A stretch of DNA of 64,000 nt, taken from positions 3,100,001-3,164,000 of the forward strand of contig OZ241208.1 in the NCBI GenBank assembly GCA_965199665.1, read 5' to 3'. The position numbers were made by a program, and so were the translations under genes. Below are positions 44,068-52,599 of this stretch, piece by piece. Source of the stretch: JAVVHH01 sp965199665. Lineage in GTDB: Bacteria; Pseudomonadota; Alphaproteobacteria; Acetobacterales; Acetobacteraceae. The notes under the pieces are model-generated. The model saw only the letters and a program-made list of their open reading frames with translations. It had not been told where the DNA came from and did no database searches. The number at the start of each line of letters is the position of its first letter. The stretch's first letter is position 1.

Positions 44068-44769
44068 ATGGCCCAACCGATCCTGCGCCCCACCGGCGCG
44101 CCCAAACCCCGCACCCCCACGCTGCTGATGCGGGTGTGGGACGCGCCGACCCGGCTGTTCCATTGGGCGATCGTGGTGCTGATCGCCGTCAGCTACTTCT
44201 CCATGAAGTTCGACAACGTCGAGCTGCACTACCTCTCCGGCTACACCATGCTCTCCCTACTGCTGTTCCGGCTCTGCTGGGGGATCGTCGGCAGCGAGAC
44301 GTCGCGCTTCCGCCAGTTCATGCGCAGCCCGGTCGAGGGCTTGCGGCACCTTGCGAGCTTCGGCGCGCGCGAGCCGGATCGCCAGATCGGGCACAATGCC
44401 GCCGGCGGCTGGATGGTGCTGTTCATGCTGGCCGTGCTGGCGGTGCAGGCGGTGACCGGGCTGTTCGCGGGCGACCCGGTGGAGGGCGGCGGCCCGTTCG
44501 TCGATCAGATCGCCGGCAGCACGCAGAAATGGCTCAACACGGTCCACGCGTTGAACTGGAACCTGATCCTGGCGCTGATGGCGCTGCACATCCTGGCCAT
44601 TCTCGCCTACGCGGCCGTCAAACGGCACGACCTGGTCCGGCCCATGGTGACCGGCAAGAAGCGGCTGCCGGCCAACACCCGGCAGCCGCGCTTCGTCAGC
44701 CCGCTCCTCGCCGTGGCGATCGTGGCGGTGGCGGGCGCGTTCGTTTGGGCGCTGGTCCGCTTCGCCTGA
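44068..44769 (+). CDS. Cytochrome b561 / Ni-hydrogenase-type cytochrome b
   Basis: A 233-residue inner-membrane di-heme cytochrome b. The N-terminal RVWDAPTRLFHWAIVVLI is the usual opening of this family, and four to five helices carry candidate axial histidines in FHW, ELHYLSGY, HNAAGGWM and LHILAILAY. It transfers electrons from quinol to a periplasmic acceptor. The gene ends nine bases from the end of the convergent cytochrome c' gene, which could encode a partner. Confidence 0.88.
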   Translation: MAQPILRPTGAPKPRTPTLLMRVWDAPTRLFHWAIVVLIAVSYFSMKFDNVELHYLSGYTMLSLLLFRLCWGIVGSETSRFRQFMRSPVEGLRHLASFGAREPDRQIGHNAAGGWMVLFMLAVLAVQAVTGLFAGDPVEGGGPFVDQIAGSTQKWLNTVHALNWNLILALMALHILAILAYAAVKRHDLVRPMVTGKKRLPANTRQPRFVSPLLAVAIVAVAGAFVWALVRFA

Positions 44770-44778
44770 GCGCGCCCG

Positions 44779-45237
44779 TCAGTCGCGCTCTTTGTAGGCC
44801 CGGTGGCACGCGCCGCAGGTCTTGCCGACTTCGGCGAATTGCGTCGCGAAGCCCGCCTTGTCGTTCGCCTCCGCGAACGTGACCAGCTTCTCGGCCGCGT
44901 CCACCAGCGCTTGGCTGTCCTTGGCGAAGTCTGCCGGGTCGGACCAGATGGCCGGCTTGGCCTTGGTTCCGTTGGCCTTCTCCGTGCCGGCCGGGAACAT
45001 GGCCGGGATCAGCTTGCCGGAGGAGACCAGCGCCTTGGCGCCGTCCGTGAACGGCTTGACGTCGATCTTCTGCTCGACACCGGCCTTCATCGCCGCCGTG
45101 ACACCGCCTTGCAGATCCATGGACGCCTTACGCATGGCGACGATCTGATCGGCCGGGATCGGCACTCCGGTGCTCTGCGCAAGGGTTTGTGCGGCGCCAA
45201 GCATGGTCAGACCGGCTGCGAGAATGAGATAACGCAT
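44779..45237 (-). CDS. Cytochrome c' family protein
   Basis: A periplasmic c-type cytochrome of 152 residues. It has a signal peptide (1-20), a four-helix body, the heme motif CGACH at 141-145 close to the C-terminus, and an early R/M region (IVAMRKASM) where cytochromes c' and c-556 place their distal ligand. GGGG precedes the ATG at 45237. Roles in the family include binding of nitric oxide and electron transfer. It is divergent from the LOG gene and shares an inverted repeat with it. Confidence 0.9.
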   Translation of the reverse strand: MRYLILAAGLTMLGAAQTLAQSTGVPIPADQIVAMRKASMDLQGGVTAAMKAGVEQKIDVKPFTDGAKALVSSGKLIPAMFPAGTEKANGTKAKPAIWSDPADFAKDSQALVDAAEKLVTFAEANDKAGFATQFAEVGKTCGACHRAYKERD

Positions 45238-45257
45238 CAGCACGCCCCTTTGGGAGA

Positions 45258-45280
45258 GTTGTGCGGCAGCGTCGCACAAC
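45258..45280. promoter_or_regulatory. Inverted repeat between cytochrome c' and LOG genes
   Basis: GTTGTGCG (45258-45265) and CGCACAAC (45273-45280) form a perfect 8-bp inverted repeat with a 7-base spacer. It lies 21 bases upstream of the cytochrome start and 29 upstream of the LOG start. The spacing fits a dimer operator or a leader hairpin; no regulator is known for it. Confidence 0.45.
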
Positions 45281-45308
45281 CCGCCCCCTTTCACCATATC
45301 GGAGCCGC

Positions 45309-45905
45309 ATGACCCCTGACCGCTTCACCCCCATCCGATCCGTTGCCGTATTCTGCGGGTCGCGCTTCGGCCACGACCCGGCCTATCGCGAGGCGGCGCA
45401 GGCATTGGGCGACGGCATCGCGCGGGCGGGGTGGCGGCTGGTCTATGGCGGCGGCCGGGTCGGGCTGATGGGCGTGGTGGCCGACGCGGTGCTGGCGGGC
45501 GGCGGCGAGGTATTCGGTGTCATCCCGACCTTCCTGCAGCGGCGCGAGGTGGCGCATCACGGCAACGTCGACCTCGTGCTCACCGAGACGATGCACGAGC
45601 GCAAGATGCGCATGTTCGAGGCGGCGGATGCGTTCGTGACCATGCCCGGCGGGCTCGGCACCTTCGACGAGACGATCGAGATCACGACCTGGCGGCAGCT
45701 CGGCCTGCACAACAAGCCCGTGTTGATCTGCGACGTGGCGGGCTGGGCGCAGCCCTATCTCGCCGCCATCGACGGCGCGATCGCGCAAGGCTTCGCGGAG
45801 GCGAGCAGCCGAGCCTTGTTCGAGGTCGTGCCGGACGTCAGCTCCGTCCTGGACCGGCTGGCGAAGACGGCGCAGCCGCCGGCCGGGGATCCGTCGCGGG
45901 TCTAA
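45309..45905 (+). CDS. LOG-family phosphoribohydrolase (TIGR00730)
   Basis: A Rossmann-fold protein of 198 residues of the LOG family, which cleaves nucleoside 5'-monophosphates and releases free cytokinin bases in some organisms. The signatures YGGGRVGLMG (47-56) and PGGLGTFDE (113-121) are intact, with catalytic Arg98 in HERKM. The ATG at 45309 has GGAG five bases upstream. The last 68 bases overlap the convergent L,D-transpeptidase gene, with both frames well formed. Confidence 0.93.
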   Translation: MTPDRFTPIRSVAVFCGSRFGHDPAYREAAQALGDGIARAGWRLVYGGGRVGLMGVVADAVLAGGGEVFGVIPTFLQRREVAHHGNVDLVLTETMHERKMRMFEAADAFVTMPGGLGTFDETIEITTWRQLGLHNKPVLICDVAGWAQPYLAAIDGAIAQGFAEASSRALFEVVPDVSSVLDRLAKTAQPPAGDPSRV

Positions 45906-46713
45906 CTGCCGCCTGCAGCACCGGCAGCGACGGCGCGGAATCCACCACGATGAGCGTGTTGCCGGCCAGTGGGCTCGGCTCGCGACCGGGCAGCAACAGG
46001 GCGCGGAACCGGATATCGGTGACCGCGGTCTGCTCGTATTGCGAGTCCAGCACGCCGTGCCAGTCGAGGAATCGGTTCAGCCCGGCCGGCATGCGGATGC
46101 AGCCTTGCGAGGCGGGACGGCCGAGCCGCTGTTCGAGCCGGTCTGGGTCGGTGGCGTGCAGCATGAAGCGGATCGGCGTACGATCGGGCTTGCCGGCCGG
46201 CTCGGCCCAGCCCTTGAGCGCAACCTGCCAGCCGAAATCCCACACGCGCATGCCCTTGGCGCCGAGGCCGCGGATACCGTTCTCGTTCAGCGTGCCTTCC
46301 GCGCGGTAGCCCAGGATCGCGTCCGTCACCTGGAACACGCCCGTGGGCGTGAGGTAGTGGTCCCAACGCCCGGTCTGCCCGGTCGATACGGTGGCGGCGC
46401 CCACGGCCCGCCACGCATCGGCCGTGCCCGCCAGCATCACGGTCAGCAGCTGGACGCGCGGGTTGCGGTCCACCACGACCACGAGCTGCGGCTTGTCGAG
46501 AACGATGTTGGCCTCAGCCAGGGCGGCGCGGGCCATGGCGGTGATCCGCCCATCGCGCGCGGGGTCAGGGCGCACAGAATTGCGCACCTCGTGCTGGAAG
46601 GCGGTGCGCAGCCGCAGCAACTCCACCGTATCGTCCGGCTCGTCCGCACGCGCAGGGGTTGCGGTGAGAAGAACCAACAGGGCTGCGATGGCTCGGATCG
46701 ACATGAGAGACAT
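45838..46713 (-). CDS. L,D-transpeptidase (YkuD family)
   Basis: A periplasmic 291-residue enzyme that forms 3-3 cross-links in peptidoglycan or attaches proteins to it. It has a signal peptide (1-23) and a YkuD domain with His186 (MLHATD) and the catalytic Ser-x-Gly-Cys-x-Arg segment SQGCIR (202-207, Cys205). The Pro/Ala-rich last 25 residues overlap the LOG gene. ATG at 46713 was kept; ATG at 46704 is equally possible, and neither has a strong ribosome site. Confidence 0.9.
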   Translation of the reverse strand: MSLMSIRAIAALLVLLTATPARADEPDDTVELLRLRTAFQHEVRNSVRPDPARDGRITAMARAALAEANIVLDKPQLVVVVDRNPRVQLLTVMLAGTADAWRAVGAATVSTGQTGRWDHYLTPTGVFQVTDAILGYRAEGTLNENGIRGLGAKGMRVWDFGWQVALKGWAEPAGKPDRTPIRFMLHATDPDRLEQRLGRPASQGCIRMPAGLNRFLDWHGVLDSQYEQTAVTDIRFRALLLPGREPSPLAGNTLIVVDSAPSLPVLQAAVRPATDPRPAAAPSSPAGPGRS

Positions 46714-46800
46714 TGTAGCAGAACGACCGCAGGATGTGCCGTTTCTGCCACTGATTTCAGGGCAGTGTTGCCTCCGTACCGCGTATTGCGTTCGTGCCGC

Positions 46801-47586
46801 TCAATGTCCGCGCAAGATCTGCCCCAGGAACAACTGCAACCGGTCGGTCTGCGGGTTCTCGAACATCTCTGCCGGCGGACCCGCCTCCACGATCTCGCCC
46901 CGGTCCATGAACACGACGCGGTCCGCGACCTGCCGCGCGAAGCCCATCTCGTGGGTCACGCACACCATGGTCATGCCGTCCTGCGCCAGGCCCACCATGG
47001 TGTCGAGCACCTCTTTGATCATCTCCGGATCGAGTGCGGAGGTCGGCTCGTCGAACAGCATGATCTTGGGCTTCATGCACAGCGCTCGCGCGATCGCCAC
47101 GCGCTGCTGCTGCCCGCCGGAGAGCTGGCCGGGGTACTTCTTCGCCTGCTCGGGGATCTTGACCCGGCGCAGATAGCTCATCGCCAGCTCCTCCGCCTCC
47201 GCCTTGGGCATCTTGCGCACCCAGATCGGGGCCAGGGTGAGGTTCTCGAGGATGGTCAGATGCGGGAACAGGTTGAAGCTCTGGAACACCATGCCGACCT
47301 CGCGGCGGATGGTGTCGAGCGAGCGCGTGTCATCCGTCAGCTCGGTGCCATCGACGACGATGCGGCCTTCCTGATGCGTCTCCAGCCGGTTGATGCAGCG
47401 GATCATGGTTGATTTGCCCGAGCCCGACGGCCCGCACACCACCACGCGCTCCCCCTGCCCGACCACCATGCTGACGTCGCGCAGGACGTGCATGGCCCCG
47501 TACCATTTGTTGACCTTGTCCAACTCGATGGCGGCGCCTTGCGAGGGGTCGGCGGCGGGGCGGTCGATCGTCTGTGCTTGGCTCAT
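46801..47586 (-). CDS. aapP: General amino-acid ABC transporter ATPase AapP
   Basis: An ATPase of 261 residues of the polar amino-acid class: Walker A GPSGSGKST (52-60), signature LSGGQQQR (155-162), Walker B IMLFDEP (175-181) and a THEMGFAR switch. It ends the aapJQMP operon, 14 bases after aapM. The complex imports a broad range of L-amino acids in rhizobia. The frame is open upstream into aapM, but MSQAQTIDRP at 47586 is the sensible start. Confidence 0.95.
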   Translation of the reverse strand: MSQAQTIDRPAADPSQGAAIELDKVNKWYGAMHVLRDVSMVVGQGERVVVCGPSGSGKSTMIRCINRLETHQEGRIVVDGTELTDDTRSLDTIRREVGMVFQSFNLFPHLTILENLTLAPIWVRKMPKAEAEELAMSYLRRVKIPEQAKKYPGQLSGGQQQRVAIARALCMKPKIMLFDEPTSALDPEMIKEVLDTMVGLAQDGMTMVCVTHEMGFARQVADRVVFMDRGEIVEAGPPAEMFENPQTDRLQLFLGQILRGH

Positions 47587-47600
47587 GACATAAGCTCCAG

Positions 47601-48785
47601 TTAGCGCCGCACGCCGCGGCTCAGTTCGCGCTCGAGCCCGCGGCTGTAACGGGCCATCACGTAGCAGAACAGGAAGTAGATCGCCCCCAGCACGATGTAC
47701 ATCTCGGTGCTGTAGGCCTGCCAGGCCGGTAGCGCCAAGACCATCTTGCCGGCGAGCAGCAGGTCGAAGATGCCGATGATCAGCACCAGCGACGTATCCT
47801 TGAAGAAGCCGATGAAGGTGTTGACCAACGGCGGAATGACCAGCCGCAACGCTTGCGGCAGGATGATGAAGACCGTCTTGCCGAAGTAGTTGAGCCCCAG
47901 CGCGTCCGCCGCCTCGTACTGCCCGCGCGGCAGGGCCTGCAATCCACCGCGCACCACCTCGGCCAGGTAGGCCCCGGCGAACAGGATGAACGCGACCTGC
48001 GCCCGTAGCAGCTTGTCCGGGTTCAGCCCGGCCGGCATGAACAGCGGGAACATCACGGACGCCATGAACAGCACGGTGATCAGCGGCACCCCGCGGATCA
48101 ACTCCACATACAACACGCAGAGCCACTTCACCGCCGGAAGCCCGGTGCTCCGCCGCCCCAGCGCCACCAGTACGGCGAGCGGAAACGCCAGCGCCAGCCC
48201 GAAGGTGGAGAGAATGAGCGTGATCGGCAGCCCGCCCCAGCTATCGGTCGGCACGTAGGCCAGGCCCAACACGCCGCCCCACATCAGCACGCCGATGACG
48301 ACGAGCGTCACGGCCCAGACCGCCAGCAACTCCTTGCGCCAGAACCGGCGGATACCGGAGGCGACGTAGAGCCCGACGAACAGCAGCACCGTGATCGCCG
48401 GCCGCCATTGCTCGTCGAACGGGTAACGGCCGAACAGCATGATCCGGTAGTTGTCGGTGACCACGGCCCAGCAGGCGCCCGTTCCCTGCACCGCGCGGCA
48501 CGGCCCGGTATCCGTGGCGTTGCCCAGGTCCGGCACGTACCAGACCGCGTTGAGCACGCCCCATTGGAAGAACTTCGCCGCCCACAGGCTCAGCAACACC
48601 GCCAGCGCGATGGTGACGACGGCCGACGGGACGGAGCCGAACAGGTTCTTGCGCACCCAGCCGATCGGGCCGGTGCTGCCCACGCCGGGCGGCGCCCGCT
48701 CGGTCGCGGGACTGGCGGCGATGCCGGCCAGCGAGGGAACCGGCTCGCCCGCGGCGTCGGAAAGTCGTGCGGTCGTGTGCGACAT
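47601..48785 (-). CDS. aapM: General amino-acid ABC transporter permease AapM
   Basis: An inner-membrane permease of 394 residues, longer than HisM types because of an N-terminal extension, as is normal for AapM. The transport domain includes the ELIRGVPLITVLFM region and the ATPase-contacting EAADALGLNYFGKTVFIILPQALR loop. The ATG at 48785 lies one base after the aapQ stop and has GGGG upstream. It pairs with AapQ. Confidence 0.94.
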   Translation of the reverse strand: MSHTTARLSDAAGEPVPSLAGIAASPATERAPPGVGSTGPIGWVRKNLFGSVPSAVVTIALAVLLSLWAAKFFQWGVLNAVWYVPDLGNATDTGPCRAVQGTGACWAVVTDNYRIMLFGRYPFDEQWRPAITVLLFVGLYVASGIRRFWRKELLAVWAVTLVVIGVLMWGGVLGLAYVPTDSWGGLPITLILSTFGLALAFPLAVLVALGRRSTGLPAVKWLCVLYVELIRGVPLITVLFMASVMFPLFMPAGLNPDKLLRAQVAFILFAGAYLAEVVRGGLQALPRGQYEAADALGLNYFGKTVFIILPQALRLVIPPLVNTFIGFFKDTSLVLIIGIFDLLLAGKMVLALPAWQAYSTEMYIVLGAIYFLFCYVMARYSRGLERELSRGVRR

Positions 48786-48786
48786 G

Positions 48787-49998
48787 TCAGCGCCCCACCA
48801 GCGCAATGCGCCCGTTATACCAGTTCATGAACGCGCTGATCGTCAGGCTGATGGTCAGGTAGACGACCATGATCGCCGCGATGCCTTCGATTGCTTGGCC
48901 CGTCTGGTTCAGCGTGGTCGAGGCAATCGACACGATGTCCTGGTAGCCGATCGCGACGGCCAGCGAGCTGTTCTTGGTCAGGTTGAGGAACTGGCTCGTC
49001 ATCGGCGGGATGATCACGCGCAGCGCTTGGGGCAGCACGATCTTGCGCAAGATCAGCCCGTTGCCCAGCCCCAGCGCGCCCGCCGCCTCCCACTGGCCCT
49101 GCGCCACCGCCTGGATGCCGGAGCGCACGATCTCGGCGATGTAGGACGCGGTGTAGATCACCAGGCCCAGGGTCAGCGCGCCGTATTCTGGCGACAGGGT
49201 GAACCCGCCGGCGAAGTTGAAGCCCCGCAACTCCGGCACGTCCGGTGACAGCGCCGCGCCGGTGGCCAGCCACGCCAGCAGCGGCAGCCCGGCCAGCGAG
49301 CCCAGCACGGCCGGCCAGGTGAGCGGGCGCACGCCGGTGCTGGCCTGCTGCACCGCCGCGCGCTTGTTGATCACGACCGTGCAGGCGATCCCGGCTGCGA
49401 AGGCGAGCAGCACCCACCAGTAGCTGTCGTTCCAGTCGATGAACGGCAGCCGCAATCCGCGGTTGGACAGGAAGATGCCGTGCACCGGGTTGAGCGCCTG
49501 GCGCGGCCCGGGCAGGGTTTGCAGCAGCGTATACCAGAAGAAGAGTTGCAGCAGCACCGGCACGTCGCGGATCACCTCGACGTAAATCGCGGCGAGCTTG
49601 GCCAGCAGCCAATTCTTGGAAAGTCGCGCGATTCCGATCAGCGTGCCCAAAATAGTGGCAAGCACGACGCCGACCACGGCCACCCGCAGCGTGTTGAGCA
49701 CGCCGATGAGCAGCGCGGTACCGTAGGTGCTGACCGACGGACTATAGGGCAGCAAGCTCTCGCCGATCGGGATGCCGGCGGTGCGGAACAGATAGCCGAA
49801 GCCGGTGGCGATCCGCCGCTGCTCGAGGTTACGGCTGGTATTGGAGGCAAGGTACCAAACCAGCGCGCCCACCGCGCCGACGATGACCACCTGCCAGACC
49901 AGGTTACGGAACCGCGGATCGGACCACGACAGGCGAAAGGCTTTGCGCGGCGCCTTGCGCGATGGACTCAGGCGGGGGTCGATGGCGGCACCAGACAT
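48787..49998 (-). CDS. aapQ: General amino-acid ABC transporter permease AapQ
   Basis: A 403-residue permease. After a basic cytoplasmic N-terminus, the first helix and a long periplasmic loop, the transport domain carries VEVIRDVPVLLQLFFWY and the EAA-type loop EAAGALGLGNGLILRKIVLPQALR. This arrangement is diagnostic of AapQ/BztB. It follows aapJ after a 136-base gap that contains a strong hairpin, suggesting lower expression than the binding protein. Confidence 0.94.
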   Translation of the reverse strand: MSGAAIDPRLSPSRKAPRKAFRLSWSDPRFRNLVWQVVIVGAVGALVWYLASNTSRNLEQRRIATGFGYLFRTAGIPIGESLLPYSPSVSTYGTALLIGVLNTLRVAVVGVVLATILGTLIGIARLSKNWLLAKLAAIYVEVIRDVPVLLQLFFWYTLLQTLPGPRQALNPVHGIFLSNRGLRLPFIDWNDSYWWVLLAFAAGIACTVVINKRAAVQQASTGVRPLTWPAVLGSLAGLPLLAWLATGAALSPDVPELRGFNFAGGFTLSPEYGALTLGLVIYTASYIAEIVRSGIQAVAQGQWEAAGALGLGNGLILRKIVLPQALRVIIPPMTSQFLNLTKNSSLAVAIGYQDIVSIASTTLNQTGQAIEGIAAIMVVYLTISLTISAFMNWYNGRIALVGR

Positions 49999-50100
49999 TG
50001 GCGGAATCCCAGGAACGACGGTCGAAGCAGCTCAGGTTGATCGAGTCACATGCAAGTTGCGTGCAAGGTGGGTGGCACGCGGCACCGCCGCAGCGCGGAA

Positions 50101-50124
50101 CCGGGTGGCGCGAGCGCCACCCGG
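50101..50124 (-). terminator. Stem-loop between aapJ and aapQ
   Basis: CCGGGTGGCG (50101-50110) pairs with CGCCACCCGG (50115-50124) over a 4-base loop, eleven bases after the aapJ stop in the direction of transcription. It is typical of intercistronic hairpins that keep binding-protein mRNA more abundant than permease mRNA. Confidence 0.6.
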
Positions 50125-50134
50125 GGTCGATCGG

Positions 50135-51160
50135 TTAGCGCATCGGCGGGGTGTACATCAGCCCGCCCTTGTTCCACAGGTTGTTGATGCCGCGCGGAAT
50201 GCCGAGCGGCACGATGTTACGCTCCCAGACCTCGCCGTAATTGCCGACCGACTTGATGATGTTGACGGCCCACTTGTTGTCCAGGCCCATCGCCTTGCCG
50301 AGATCGCCTTCCGCACCGACGAAGCGGCGGATGGTCGGGTCGGTCGAGCTCATCATCTGGTCGACGTTCTTGCTGGTGATCCCGCTTTCCTCGGCCTGGA
50401 TCAACGCGATGAACGACCAGCGCACCACGTCGAAATACTTGTCGTCGCCCTTGCGGACCATGATGCCGAGCGGCTCCTTGCTGATCACTTCCGGCAGCAG
50501 GATCATGTCGTCTTTCTTGGCGCCCTGCTGGGACCGGAACGCGGCCAGGCCGGACTCGTCGGTCGAGTAGGCGTCGCACCGGCCGGACAGGAACGCGTTC
50601 TGGATCTGGCTCACATCCTCGATCAGGATGGGCTGGAACTTCATGTTGTTCTCGCGGAAGTAGTCGGCGATCGCGAGCTCGGTGCTGGTGCCGGGCTGCA
50701 CGCAGATGGTGGCGCCGTTCAGCTCCTTGGCCGACTTCACGTTCAGCGACTTGTTCACCATGAAGCCGGTGCCGTCGTAGAAGTTGACCCCGGCGAACTC
50801 CAGCCCGAGGCTGGCTTCGCGGCCGAGCGTCCAGGTGGTCGAGCGCACCAGCACATCGATCTCGCCCGACTGCAGCGCGGTGAACCGGTTGGTGGTGTTG
50901 AGCGGCACGAAGCGGATCTTGTTGCCGTCACCCAGGACGGCGGCGGCCACCGCGCGGCAGGTGTCGGCATCGATGCCCTGCATCACGCCCTTGCTGTCCG
51001 TCAGCGAGAACCCGGCCACGCCGGTTGAAACGCCGCAGACGAGTTGGCCGCGCGACCGGATGTCGTCGATGGTCTTGGAACCGGAACCCTGTGCCCAAGC
51101 CGGCACGGTAAAGGCTGTCAGCGCGCCCAGCACGAACGCGCTGGAAAGGTAACGCTTCAT
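50135..51160 (-). CDS. aapJ: General amino-acid ABC transporter binding protein AapJ
   Basis: A periplasmic binding protein of 341 residues with a clear signal peptide (1-23, cleavage near AWA-Q). The body matches AapJ/BztA: RGQLVCGVSTGVAGFS, DADTCRAVAAAVLGD, FTALQSGEIDVLVRSTTWT and the final GLMYTPPMR. GGAG lies eight bases before the ATG at 51160. It is the first gene of the aap operon; a 6-bp GC hairpin (51182-51199) stands in its leader. Confidence 0.96.
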   Translation of the reverse strand: MKRYLSSAFVLGALTAFTVPAWAQGSGSKTIDDIRSRGQLVCGVSTGVAGFSLTDSKGVMQGIDADTCRAVAAAVLGDGNKIRFVPLNTTNRFTALQSGEIDVLVRSTTWTLGREASLGLEFAGVNFYDGTGFMVNKSLNVKSAKELNGATICVQPGTSTELAIADYFRENNMKFQPILIEDVSQIQNAFLSGRCDAYSTDESGLAAFRSQQGAKKDDMILLPEVISKEPLGIMVRKGDDKYFDVVRWSFIALIQAEESGITSKNVDQMMSSTDPTIRRFVGAEGDLGKAMGLDNKWAVNIIKSVGNYGEVWERNIVPLGIPRGINNLWNKGGLMYTPPMR

Positions 51161-51289
51161 CAAAAAACTCCCAATAACGTACGCGGGTTGCAGCCCGCGG
51201 TGGGCTGAACTGTGCGTCGCGCAGGGCAGGAGTGCAATGGCCGTGCCGAAGCGGCCGGGCGCGGCCGCGTCGAGATGCGTCTGGGCGCG

Positions 51290-51511
51290 TCAGGCCGCGC
51301 GGGGCCGAGCGATCTCCAGCGTGTGACGGTCATACCCGGCCGGCGTCGCCTCGAAGCGGCCATCGGCACGGACGCAGGTCAGGCCCATGGCGGCCAGCCG
51401 GTGCAGGCAGGGGCCATCCTTCAGCCCATCCGGCCGCCCGGACGGGCCGGCCAGCGTGATCCGGTGCAGTGCGGAGCGGCAGCACGTCTCCAGATAGGGT
51501 TCGTCGTACAT
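51290..51511 (-). CDS. Small uncharacterised protein
   Basis: A 73-residue protein without signal or membrane segment. The C-terminal half, CLHRLAAMGLTCVRADGRFEATPAGYDRHT, reads like the wing of a small winged-helix module, with a helix, then a basic turn and a TPAG motif. GGTGGGG precedes the ATG at 51511. It is divergent from pyrD with 44 bases between starts. No family name can be given; the regular composition and ribosome site suggest a real gene. Confidence 0.6.
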   Translation of the reverse strand: MYDEPYLETCCRSALHRITLAGPSGRPDGLKDGPCLHRLAAMGLTCVRADGRFEATPAGYDRHTLEIARPRAA

Positions 51512-51555
51512 GCCCCACCCTAGCACGGCCCGGCGCGATGGGGCAGAGAGCCGGC

Positions 51556-52599
51556 ATGACCCCGGCCCTCGCCTCCCTGCTGACGCCCGCGCTCCGCCGT
51601 CTGGACCCGGAACGCTCCCACCGGCTGGCGGTTACCGCGCTGCGGCTGGGCCTGGGCGGCTGGGGCGGGGCGGACGATCCCCGCCTGGCCGTCAGCGCCA
51701 TGGGACTGGCCTTGCCCAACCCGATCGGGTTGGCGGCCGGCTTCGACAAGGGAGCGCTCGCGGTGCGCCAACTGCGCCGGGTCGGGTTCGGCGCGGTCGA
51801 AACCGGCACCGCCACGCTGCGGCCGCAGCCCGGCAACCCCAAGCCCCGCGTGTTCCGCCTCCCCGCCGACCGCGCCGTGATCAACCGCTACGGCCTCAAC
51901 AGCGACGGGCTCGATGCCTACGTGGCCCGGCTCCGCACCGTGCCCCGTGGCCGGGTGCCGCTGGGCGGCAACGTGGGCATCAACAAGGACGGCGCCGACC
52001 CGGAGCGCGACTACCCCCTGCTGGTCGCCGCGGTGGCACCCTTCGTCGACTACGTGGCCATCAACGTGTCCTCGCCCAACACGCCGGGCCTGCGCGACCT
52101 GCAGGGCGAGGCGCGGCTGCGCGGCATTCTGCAGGCGATTGCCGCGGCGGTGCCGGCCGGACCGCCGCTGGTGCTCAAATTGGCGCCGGACCTCGACGAA
52201 GCCGGGCTGGAGGCGGCCTTGACGGTCGCGATGGAGAACGGCGTGGCGGGCGTCATCCTGGGCAACACCACCGTGGACCGGCCCGACAGCCTCCGCTCCC
52301 CTGCCCGCGGCGAGAGCGGCGGTTTGTCCGGGCCGCCTTTGATGGCGCGCAGCACCCGGCTGCTGCAGCACGCGCACCGTGTCGCGGGCGGCAGACTGTG
52401 CCTGATCGGCTGCGGCGGGGTCACCAGCGGGCGCGACGTGTTGCGCAAGCTGCGGGCCGGCGCCAGCTTCGTGCAGCTCTACACCGCCTTCGCCTATGAC
52501 GGGCCCGCCCTGCTGCGGCGGTTGAAGCGCGAGACGCTGGACGCCCTGGCGGCCGAGGGCTTCCGAACCGCGGCCGAGGCGGTGGGGACGGCCCGATGA
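51556..52599 (+). CDS. pyrD: Dihydroorotate dehydrogenase (quinone), class 2
   Basis: A 347-residue membrane-associated flavoenzyme that oxidises dihydroorotate to orotate with quinone, the fourth step of pyrimidine synthesis. NPIGLAAGFDKGA, FGAVETGTATLRPQPGNPKPRVFRL-type segments, and INVSSPNTPGLR with the catalytic Ser of class 2 are visible, as is the FMN phosphate-binding GCGGVTSG. The amphipathic N-terminal helix fits class 2. Its stop overlaps the next gene (ATGA). Confidence 0.96.
   Translation: MTPALASLLTPALRRLDPERSHRLAVTALRLGLGGWGGADDPRLAVSAMGLALPNPIGLAAGFDKGALAVRQLRRVGFGAVETGTATLRPQPGNPKPRVFRLPADRAVINRYGLNSDGLDAYVARLRTVPRGRVPLGGNVGINKDGADPERDYPLLVAAVAPFVDYVAINVSSPNTPGLRDLQGEARLRGILQAIAAAVPAGPPLVLKLAPDLDEAGLEAALTVAMENGVAGVILGNTTVDRPDSLRSPARGESGGLSGPPLMARSTRLLQHAHRVAGGRLCLIGCGGVTSGRDVLRKLRAGASFVQLYTAFAYDGPALLRRLKRETLDALAAEGFRTAAEAVGTAR

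Noticed and set aside
51182..51199. GC hairpin upstream of aapJ as terminator or riboswitch
   Set aside because: Only 6 bp with no T-run, and no recognisable riboswitch core; noted only as a leader hairpin.
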